From Schistosoma mansoni (Eukaryota > Platyhelminthes > Trematoda > Strigeidida > Schistosomatidae): a DNA stretch of 64,000 nucleotides. The first letter of the stretch is position 1. Every line of letters starts with the position of its first letter. Both the position numbers and the translations under genes were made by a program. The notes beneath the pieces were generated by a model. It saw only the letters and a program-made list of their open reading frames with translations, made no database searches and was not told the DNA's origin. Location of the stretch: contig NC_031495.1 in the NCBI RefSeq assembly GCF_000237925.1, forward strand, positions 33,332,706 through 33,396,705. Direction: 5' to 3'. Below are positions 57,401 through 64,000 of this stretch, one piece after another.

Positions 57401-60400
57401 GACCCAAGCAGATCTAGATCCAAAATTACTTATATTAATGCTTGCTAAAGAGCATCCAGATACGTTTGAAGTAAGTTCATATTTGGCAGAACGTAGACTT
57501 GTTTCATAAGATTCTTCATTATATTTAACCACTGACTCAGAACTGGGATCTATTTTAGACGCAACAGTCCAATAAACATTGGAACTTAATTTTGAGCAGC
57601 AAGAATAAACTAATTCACTGGAATTTGTATAACCGATTAGTCTTACCTAAAACAAGAATGTATATAAATGCGAAAATTCTGTAAAAAATTATTATGTAAC
57701 CTAAAATATATAGGGGAATAAATGGTAATTAGTTGGGAGATATCTATAAGCAGTTCCCCTTGTCTACTTTTTATTCCGATATTCAATCACAACTTCAGCA
57801 ATAAGCCATGCAGATGTCAAACATTTGTTCGAATTTAGTATGAACTACAATTTACTGGTGCTTTTTCGAGACAGTAGCATTCCGTTTTAATATTTCAAAT
57901 GACTTATTACAATGCCAATGATTACGAAATAAGCTACTAAATTACACATCAAAAGTTATTAATAATAAAATGTTAAAATAATCAGACTGGTGTATTTACA
58001 AATAGAAATTAGTTTTACTGAGCAGGGTTGACGAACTGAAATAGGGAAACTATGATTTTTTTATCGATAATCATAAGGTTACTCATATTAAGTGTGATAT
58101 GTTGATATTCTGTTATTATTAGAAATGAGTATTATGTACCCACTAAGGACTAGCTTTGAGAGGAAATTTCCAGTTCTAATGAGAAGCCGTGATCAAGGCA
58201 GCTAAACCGTGCAGGGGGTGTGGAGGGAACCACTGAAGATAGTGGAGAACAGTCATGCGGATTTAATGAAGTTAAGCTTGTACACTATTGGACCCGAACT
58301 CAATGGTCTAGCGATTAGGCATGAGGGTGAAAAAATAGAAGTATCTGAGTTCGATTCCCAGCTTTGGTGTCGTGGACACCCAATGTTGAGGGTTTTTATA
58401 CTAGAAAAAAAGAACCGTCTAATGTTTCCAAGTTTTTAATGGTTGTCTAGTCAAGATCGGTTCGTGAGACCAATAAAGTTCAACGATCTCCACAACTCTA
58501 TATTGCTGGTCCAATTAGTTCCCTTATGTAAAGCAATAACAAGTACTGCGGAATGGAGTGAATTCGTCTTATTTCGTATTTTCTAAGTCTACTAATATAC
58601 GCACTGAATCCAATTAATCTCACAAAGACTTTTATTCTTGCTTTACGAAAATGATAAATTTAAATCCAATCGAAGAGATTACATCGTAAAAGTCGAACCA
58701 TGAATGGTAAGAACGATAAATAAGCAAAGAAAAAGACAAAATATCACATTTTTTTCTTTAGTCTATCGCTTACTTTAAAAGTGGAAGTTTTCGATTCTTC
58801 AGATCGTAAAAGTAAATGTCCGAAATCCCAAGAAACTGGATGCTTTGCAACGTAAGCAACATTTACTTCATATTCAAGATTTGGTGGTAAGTAAACACGA
58901 AATATTCCTGTAATCAAATAACCATTTTCGTCAACAAGCTATATGAGGTTTTGGAAGCAAAAAGAGGATAAGTATTAAACAGAAGTAAAAAATAAGTACT
59001 GAAACAAAATAACAAAAAGATTGGAACAAAATTTTTAACCAATATAAAAACTATACAAGGAAAAAATTTTATGAATCAAGTTGAGAATGAAACTGTAATT
59101 TTTATTGATGACAGTGGATGAAGATATTTTTGTCGGCACCAAAGGAGTTTGATTAAATTGCCTTAAGCTTTTTCAGATTTAAATCTAATTGTAGTTAGCA
59201 ATACTTGATAAAACGAAAACTGGACAACTGCATGTAAAGGATATGATAGAAATAGCCCAACAGATTCATGTAAATTAACTCACTAAATAAATTACCATTT
59301 TACTATAGCATTACACTTAGCAACAACACTGATCGTCAAATTACTTTGTTCATCTTGATTGAAGTTCAATACTTAGTAGAGAGTGAGGTGTGTAGTTCTT
59401 TCGCACTAGGCCAATTGTCTTTATAAACTATTGTTGTTTACATAACGACAACTGGACATTTCTCCATAAAACGCTTTTATAAGCAACCGGAACATTGAAA
59501 ATATATATGACAATTTACAACGAATATTTTTGGATTAGAATGATATTTAGGTAATAATAACAATACCAATTCAATTCATATTCATTGTGAGAAGGCAGAT
59601 TATCTACCAGGTGGAATCTACAGAAGTAGAAATATTACAGTTTGCACTGACTGACTGACTGACTTTAATTCAGCAACCCTTAAAAATCAGAAAGCACTAG
59701 AGAGACGTTTCATTCTAGTGTGCGACTTCATACTGCGCAACAAAACATCCGTCAGGGAACGAATACAGAACCTTTTAGGGTTCGAAGCAAGCGTCTAACT
59801 TTTAGATAACTGAGCCGGGATCTAACTTCAGTCAATTCGCGATATTATGCAACCGTCTTCTGCCAACATTTGTGGGTGACTGGGTAAACCGTTGGATGGT
59901 AACTCAGTGGTCCACGGGTTAGAAGCTTGCTCCGAAATTGAAAGGTCCTGAGGCCAATTTCTCAGTGGAGTCGTAGATGTGTACTCCTGAGGAGTCACAT
60001 AACAGAATGAAACAAGTGTCCAGTGCTTTTTAGTTCCAAAAGGTTATTTAAATATAGCATTAGTTCGTAATGTAAAGAAGGAAAATCAACAATCCTTATA
60101 AACCCCTTACAGTAAGAAGGAGGAATAACTACTAAACCACAATTATATTACAAGAAACTGTTAGTGAGTTTAAAATTTAGATATCAGTAAATATCCGATG
60201 AAACAAGATATGTTGTATAATGCCAAACAAGTATTGTTTATTACTATTTAGTATGCCTTTAGATTTTTAACGAGCCAGGTTGCTAATATAAGTTTCATTC
60301 TCGACTGGGCCCCATACAATTTTCTCGAACTCTTCTTTCATAACATTTTTTTATTGTATAAGAGGGTGAAATATGTTGAAAGATTGATATAAATGAACTA

Positions 60401-61421
60401 AAGAGAAAATTATTGTCAAATCTTAGTACTGACTAATTTTACTTAAGAATACATTTTATGTTCAATTCTAATTTAAATGATGCAAAGAATATAGCAGAGT
60501 TAAATCATCACAGTGATTAATATACATAATCAAACTTACACATAGATAATTTCAATGACTATAATGAAACATGAAAACGATAGTTGTTAACACTGAATTT
60601 CTGTATCTTTTACAAAAATGTAACTAGTTAATTAATTTTTTAAATATACATTAAATTCTGTATGTTTTATCTCGTCTAAGCCCTTTGAATGATGACTTGA
60701 TGGTTAAAGAATTCGACCTGTAACTAGAAATGATTCAACTTCGCTTAATTCAGTTTAAACAACCAAGGAGAAATATCACAGATACCCCGCTCATAAAAAT
60801 ATAATTAGGAGTTGACCTACTGAACTTATCCTTTGTAAATAAATTACAGCAACTGCTGCAATTATGCAAATAAAACTTGGATAGGACCGTGTTCCCTAAA
60901 CAGAAAATGAATCAGATTACTAAGAGCAATGCATAAATTACATAAACTGAGTTAGTATTCGTAAAATTGTCAACTATATACTCAGAAACAGACAGTGTAC
61001 AATTGTTTTCAAACGCACACATATTATGTTTCACAACACAATAAAAAAATTACAAAAAGTAAACATAATTACCCTGGTCATTTATCGCGTATATATATAC
61101 ATATATACTTGGTTGGGGTCTACGCGACTATCGTAAACAGTGGTTGTGGAGACTCTGTGTAACATGGTTCAGAATCAATCACAATGGCGTAGTTGTATAC
61201 AGTCTTTGTCCTCCTTTGAACCATGAGATTAAAATTACTTTATACCTTTATTTCTACGAACTAATTTTTTCTTCCTGTATTATATCCTTATGTGCAATCT
61301 TTCTTCTATATATTACTACTATTGAAGTGACTGCTTCTATGAATCTGGTGTTGATCTTATTGTGCTGATGAGTTGTGGCAACTTGGACCGATGCGTATAT
61401 GCGCGTGACCCTACTTTGTAG

Positions 61422-61471
<50 letters not shown>

Positions 61472-63349
61472 AGAAAAAATGATTTCCAAATCTTATTTAA
61501 TTTAACCAAAAAAGGGAACAATAATTAGGACCTACTTTGAACACTTCTGACTTGGGGTGAACGACAAACGATATGGTAGTCGGTTTTTCCATTTGATGTT
61601 TGATAAGAAAATGTTGTCGACTAGAGCAAAAGAAAGTGAAAACAATAAAATTATAATTTATTGTTGATAATGAAATAATTCTTTCCACTGTACAAGAATA
61701 GTCTAGATTAAACATATCAATTAGTTATCATCAGCAAATTTAGAACCAGTTACATATCGATGACTAGAAGATACATCAAATGACTGCTACCATCATTCAT
61801 TATCATTTCAAAGAGATATCATACAGTGATTAAAGAGTAAAAAAGAAACTATTGACACCTTTGCACAAAGGAAATGAATATGATAACTCGTTTAAGAAAA
61901 GTGATCTTCATATACTCGTAACGTCAGCTAATAATAGACAAATATGAAAATTATCCATAATTTGTACAAATTTTTCGTTGACCATAGTGTGTGGTTTTGA
62001 GATAGGAAATGATAAACTATATATAGAGAAAAAACTCGAGAGGAAAGAACAGAGGGACAAATATATTCTTGGGGCACATTAATTTAAATAGGCTAACAAG
62101 TATATATTGTTCTTCCTCTCAGAAAATTAAAAATATGGTTGATGCAGTGATAGGGAACGAATCGAAAGTGCAGTCTAGAGTATGTTAACAAGCATACCTA
62201 CCTACTACCATTTTTTGTACCATGAGCAGTGAATTAAGAGAAAGTATTTGTCACTCTCCATGCTAACAATCAACGTTGAACTATTTTCGTAGTATTTATG
62301 AAATATCAGTATTGTAATACAGATTTCAATTACAGTTTACTTAGTAAACCCTGAATAAGACAGTTTCGGTGAATCCGTAAATGATACCCATGTTTTGTCC
62401 GTACAAATATCAAAAATACTTGGAATATATAAATTCATGGAGACTCTTAATTATTCTAGTTGGGAACACAAACTGTTTCAAATAAGAAGTGCACATGTAA
62501 ATTCACAGATATAAAAGTTATCTTTGAAAGCATGAAGAGGTTGTTCTAACCTCCAGATGTTAGGCAATAATATCTGGGAAGTAAAGCAGCGGTACCACTA
62601 ATTATTCACAACTACAGACAAAAATAGCCCTTTCATCATTCAGTACACAAGAATAGTTCAGTATGTTCGAACTGGCAAGCATTTATTATCAAATATTTGT
62701 GATCAATTTGTTAATATATCAATCACGACGTACATACATTCACTTTGTTACTGTTAGACGTGTACATTTCTACAAATTGGTTAGTTAATTTGTTTAAAAG
62801 CATGCCCATAAAAAATGCAGTTCAGTCTGGACACCGAATTTGATCTGAACTGGTAATTTGCCACAGGAAATCAATCCGAAATGATGAGACCTGAGTGTTA
62901 TGAAATGAAAAGCTGTAAATGACAAAATTATGATATTGTAATATGATATGCACACAATGTTTGCATTGAACGTGCTTCAAACTTTAGAATAAAATCAGAT
63001 ACATCATGTTCTAGGGTAGAGTTCACATGGGATTGAATAAAAACTTCACTTACTGTATCTGTCCACATACTGCACCAGCCCAAATTAAGCAGTTAGTATT
63101 TGATAGAATAGGAACATTTTGAGATTTTAACACCTCTGGAGAAAAAGAATCTTTTTGCGAGATTATAGATCCGTCATGAACTGATGGATTCTCATTTGTA
63201 GCGTTAATCGAATGAGATTTAATTGGCAGGTTTCTAGACACGTGTGAAACATCCGGATTAGGATGATGAGACAGTCTTTTTCTGTGAGTTACATCCTGGC
63301 CAGAACTAGTTATATTTGTAGGAGGAATGTTTTCCTTTAGCGCATCCAC
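44365..63349 (-). CDS. CEP192: CEP192/SPD-2-type centrosome scaffold, C-terminal part (11 exons)
   Basis: CEP192 (SPD-2) recruits pericentriolar material, PLK and Aurora kinases to centrioles. Eleven minus-strand exons join without a phase conflict into 2571 nt (856 residues plus stop): 63054-63349, 61536-61620, 58774-58938, 57281-57646, 55912-56003, 54410-54534, 53646-54110, 50911-51362, 45372-45605, 45176-45282, 44365-44548. Landmarks recalled from human CEP192, in order: VKLSGYGGTSNLI (here VRLIGYTNSSELV), VRNTGSRAAFVKA (ISNFGSRSAWVCA), FGGDEISRQQYRR (YHGDEVVRYQFRR), SPREPFYVKHS (SPPFYVIEP) and a terminal FKPKSAGK (FRPYTLGK). These are Spd-2 and ASH-like beta-sandwich domains. Human CEP192 has about 2500 residues, so the N-terminal part should lie beyond 64000. 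Confidence 0.88.
45176..45282 (-). CDS. CEP192: CEP192 exon
   Basis: 107 nt: IMLINRMKTTEAFVRLKLPS, PPFYVIEPKEMGFRI. Aligns with VNLRNNSFITHSLKFLSPRE and PFYVKHSKYSL of human CEP192. Ends phase 2 at GTAAGC. Confidence 0.9.
45372..45605 (-). CDS. CEP192: CEP192 exon
   Basis: 78 codons: CQEQATFKESPLTHLQC, SLMIVENTSKTVHIGPIDV, ending ITARSHN at GTAAG. Phase 0 to 0. Separated from the previous exon by a 5.3-kb intron packed with mobile elements. Confidence 0.82.
45889..45965 (-). repeat. 3' terminal piece of the SR2-type LINE
   Basis: The reverse complement reads GTGCTGATGAGTTGTGGCAACTTGG and ends ACGTTGTAGCTGACTGAC, matching 61340-61425. It is the distal end of the LINE whose main part lies at 47655-50146. 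Confidence 0.7.
45966..47654 (+). mobile_element. Ty3/gypsy remnant: gag-protease and one LTR (fossil)
   Basis: A gypsy-type Gag (FNFDGAAGVTFNSWFKKYED, RKLGTTEHERYSNFILPK, FGEQSSLFNIRYQCL) is followed by two CCHC knuckles (C-x2-C-x3-H-x4-C and C-x2-C-x4-H-x4-C). A retropepsin (LQLDTASDITLIS, LLGLDWIEKL), a polypurine tract (47243-47260) and one LTR come next. The frame is open for over 380 codons. The RT-to-integrase section and the other LTR are not seen, so the element is incomplete. It belongs to a different lineage from the CsRn1-type element at the left end. Confidence 0.85.
47261..47654 (+). repeat. LTR of the gypsy remnant
   Basis: Starts TGTTGGGATGACCC right after a purine tract and ends about GTATCA where LINE homology resumes. 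Contains TATAAAAT (about 47490) and AATAAAG (about 47531), promoter and poly-A signals as expected of an LTR. Confidence 0.75.
47655..50146 (-). mobile_element. SR2-type RTE LINE with an internal deletion
   Basis: Minus-strand RTE element. The 5' UTR (50146-49480) matches the plus copy at 20154. It continues with HIGAFNVRTLYRIR (AP-endonuclease start), HIQDPSVVIHL and SVRIALS, then passes directly into APEVIKDG, the RT connector. [37 protein letters not shown] and FLDLKAAFDSVDREALWQC follow in the same 242-codon frame (49459-48731). Most of the endonuclease is therefore deleted in frame. C-terminal pieces follow (48469-47997: [20 protein letters not shown]), then the 3' UTR. Also disrupted downstream; inactive. 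Confidence 0.85.
50603..50750 (+). repeat. Sm-alpha-like SINE
   Basis: TTTCGGTTCAGCGGTCTAAGG (A-box-like), GTGGATGTGTGCTG, TAGGACAAGACAGCTGCCCAGTGCTTCCTG: the end block CCAGTGCTTCC is typical of the schistosome Sm-alpha SINE. The B box is eroded. Confidence 0.55.
50911..51362 (-). CDS. CEP192: CEP192 exon
   Basis: 452 nt after CTACTTCTAG: AQFSVSLKQSSLCEDET, LWKVFWSANPVTDIQLKN, RSFLIPFHFKPTSYCENILI, ending LLVTLEGS at GTAAGA. The IPFHFKP and DFWLEPC blocks fit the domain containing ITFLPRGRGDYAQFWDVEC in human CEP192. Confidence 0.85.
51411..51452. repeat. (AT)21 microsatellite
   Basis: Uninterrupted alternating AT, about 50 nt upstream (in gene orientation) of a CEP192 exon. Confidence 0.95.
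51600..51790 (+). repeat. Sm-alpha-type repeat with hammerhead ribozyme relic
   Basis: CTGACGA (51698-51704), a GTCC/GGAC stem with CGAATA loop (51705-51718) and a following CGCGCATCCTG are the parts of the schistosome hammerhead ribozyme. The GAAA that should follow the stem reads TTAA, so this copy should not cleave. The 100 bp before it would be the tRNA-derived part of the SINE, strongly eroded. Confidence 0.65.
53646..54110 (-). CDS. CEP192: CEP192 exon
   Basis: 465 nt starting VELPPASFSDLRPQDWHQAF (human ELYDLPQRPND region) and VHHCERMFLYIYTSKQDR. It continues as a Ser/Pro-rich linker ending PPCTPSCSTEG at donor GTAAAC. Confidence 0.85.
54410..54534 (-). CDS. CEP192: CEP192 exon
   Basis: 125 nt. 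The first G completes Leu (RRL), then CACSEEIISKLGKRSSHSRK and LRLSEILKDFEYEQSIQI. Basic, probably exposed loop; ends phase 1. Confidence 0.85.
55590..55780 (-). repeat. Decayed SR2-type 3' tail
   Basis: In plus reading GCAGAACCTGGCATATACTTG, AGGTTGTCACA and AATTGTCAAGACAAATCC follow the tail pattern seen at 17850-17950. In a CEP192 intron. Confidence 0.5.
55912..56003 (-). CDS. CEP192: CEP192 exon
   Basis: 92 nt after TTTTTACAG: SIFITLKHDVNAV, then IVFYHGDEVVRYQFRR, the clearest single match to human CEP192 (YLFGGDEISRQQYRR). Ends phase 2 at GTAAGC. Confidence 0.9.
56004..57280 (-). other. CEP192 intron, nothing recognised
   Basis: AT-rich, no repeat or exon supported. Confidence 0.4.
57281..57646 (-). 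CDS. CEP192: CEP192 exon
   Basis: 122 codons beginning VRLIGYTNSSELVYSC and including ISNFGSRSAWVCARVEW and GVIIEPKALVIG; both regions align with human CEP192. Phase 0 to 0, donor GTTTAT, a weaker GT donor. Confidence 0.88.
58285..58495 (+). repeat. Sm-alpha-like SINE
   Basis: CAATGGTCTAGCGATTAGG (A-box-like), GAGTTCGATTCCCAG (B box, well kept), GTCGTGGACACCCAATGTTGAGG, then TGTTTCCAAGTTTTTAATGG and TTGTCTAGTC, the Sm-alpha 3' pattern. The hammerhead core region is eroded. Confidence 0.65.
58774..58938 (-). CDS. CEP192: CEP192 exon
   Basis: 55 codons, LVDENGYLITGIFRVYLPPN through VSWDFGHLLLRSEESKTSTFK, phase 0 at both ends, donor GTAAGC. Continues a beta-sandwich domain and joins directly to VRLIGY. 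Confidence 0.82.
58939..61084 (-). other. CEP192 intron with SINE and simple repeats
   Basis: Part of a 2.6-kb intron. A (TGAC)4 run is at 59649-59664, possibly an RTE tail remnant, and a SINE lies at 59895-60045. No exon signal; the flanking exons join in phase without one. Confidence 0.5.
59895..60045 (+). repeat. Sm-alpha-like SINE with hammerhead-like core
   Basis: GGTAACTCAGTGGTCCACGGG (A-box-like), GTCGTAGATGTGTACTC, then CTGAGGA (59987-59993) and GAAAC (60009-60013), spaced as in a hammerhead core, followed by GTGTCCAGTGCTTTTTAG. Stem II between them is weak. In an intron of CEP192, opposite strand. Confidence 0.6.
61085..61468 (+). repeat. SR2-type 3' UTR with AT-repeat tail
   Basis: Runs from CTTGGTTGGGGTCTACGCGAC to GTAGCTG and matches, inverted, 47655-47900 and 45889-45965. 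It therefore provides the uninterrupted version of the UTR that is split at 45.9-47.7 kb. It ends in an (AT)22 run (61425-61468). Confidence 0.75.
61536..61620 (-). CDS. CEP192: CEP192 exon
   Basis: 85 nt between TTGCTCTAG and GTAGGTCC. Takes one base to finish a His codon, then RQHFLIKHQMEKPTTISFVV, typical of an ASH/PapD-like strand pair; ends phase 0. Confidence 0.75.
61621..63053 (-). other. CEP192 intron, nothing recognised
   Basis: 1.4 kb of AT-rich sequence between the first two exons seen; no supported feature. Confidence 0.4.
63054..63349 (-). CDS. CEP192: CEP192 exon (first in window)
   Basis: Acceptor TTTTCAG, then VDALKENIPPTNITSS, a Ser/His-rich linker, and NTNCLIWAGAVCGQI at donor GTAAGTG; ends in phase 2. 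Probably linker leading into a Spd-2 domain. Weakly conserved on its own and placed by phase and order. Confidence 0.7.
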
Positions 63350-63636
63350 CTGAAAATAAACAATTTTAAGAATGTATATGAGTGAAGATTTGATGTTGTG
63401 GTAGAGTGTATTTCTAAGTATTGCGCAACGTGCATCTTGGATTAAAACGTCAACCAGCACCAAATAATGACATGAAGTAAAAGACAAATAAAATATTGAC
63501 AAACAAGCCAAAGGAACCGACTAGCAAAGAATTACTGAGCAATAAATTCTTGGAGGTTAACAATAAAAACTTTTAAACAGTTAACCAGAATTGGTCATAG
63601 TTTTTATCTGAGTGGACAGATTTCTAAATTTTGGAT

Positions 63637-63925
63637 GGCGAGGCTATAATTTATAGACGAATAAATCAGATATAGGATAACAGGTCTTGGATTTTGGAGC
63701 GAAATTCATCCATCCACTTGGCTAAATAGCGTTTTGGCACTTAAGCTTATGTCAGTTCGTGATGAAAACCCTAAATCTAATTCTTAGTCCTAACCGTCAA
63801 CTATAAATCATAATTTTAATCCATCGCACTGGTTCACAACCCTCATTTAGTCCTAGTTAATAGATGAATATCCTCAAGGTAACTTTAGCGTCGCTCAAAG
63901 GCTGTCCATAAATTATAGTCCAGCC
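63637..63925. mobile_element. TIR DNA-transposon derivative, copy 3 (289 bp)
   Basis: GGCGAGGCTATAATTTATAGAC at the left and its complement (GTCCATAAATTATAGTCCAGCC) at the right, flanked by TTTTGGAT / TTTTGAAT (63629-63636, 63926-63933; 7 of 8 equal). Same family as 38736-39023 and the ends and middle of 35529-36281. No coding capacity. Confidence 0.88.
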
Positions 63926-64000
63926 TTTTGAATTTGTGTCAGTAAAACAGTCGTTGATATCAAATGTAGCTTGAATATGAATCAGTTCGAAGTCACATCA

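Noticed and set aside
1-64000. CRISPR arrays, operons, bacterial-type promoters or integrons
   Set aside because: No regularly spaced repeats; spliced genes and retroelements show a eukaryotic nuclear genome.

Overview
The window looks like genomic DNA of a blood fluke (Schistosoma). It is AT-rich and has very short 34-39 nt introns near the 5' ends of genes beside multi-kb introns. It is also dense in schistosome-type repeats: RTE-clade LINEs (SR2 / Perere-3 type), CR1-like LINEs, a CsRn1-clade Ty3/gypsy element resembling Boudicca, and Sm-alpha-like SINEs with hammerhead relics. I cannot fix the species from sequence alone.

Three host genes can be supported. (1) A Bicaudal-D dynein adaptor on the + strand (8773-24268) can be resolved into eight exons that join in phase into about 910 codons. 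(2) A short SURF6/RRP14-type ribosome-biogenesis gene lies on the + strand (37790-38333), with two exons and a 37-nt intron. (3) The C-terminal part of a CEP192/SPD-2-type centrosome scaffold lies on the - strand. Eleven exons (63349 down to the stop at 44365) join in phase into 856 codons, and the gene very probably continues past the right edge. A fourth + strand exon (25387-25685), which ends in a stop, looks coding but I do not recognise it.

Layout. 1-1524 has no clear gene. 1525-6845 is a gypsy element with two nearly identical 327-bp LTRs. 7.07-8.44 kb holds a dispersed LTR-like repeat and a decayed CR1-like LINE just upstream of Bicaudal-D. The Bicaudal-D introns hold a tRNA-like SINE, two copies of a short element that shares its 3' end with an RTE LINE, several SR2-type fragments, and a 200-bp intronic duplication. 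24.3-37.7 kb is mainly AT-rich intergenic DNA with a palindromic Penelope-like fragment, a split CR1-like LINE, SR2 fragments and a 753-bp TIR element. SURF6 follows, then another TIR copy and a nearly full RTE LINE on the - strand (40190-43310). CEP192 fills 44.4-63.3 kb; its largest intron contains an SR2-type LINE that has itself been entered by a gypsy-type remnant. A third TIR-element copy closes the window.

Functionally, two of the three genes act on the microtubule system (Bicaudal-D links cargo to dynein, CEP192 builds pericentriolar material) and the third acts in the nucleolus. Nothing suggests co-regulation; the order looks like ordinary eukaryotic gene order. Most of the remaining sequence is mobile-element debris, and the most informative observations concern how those elements are nested and related.
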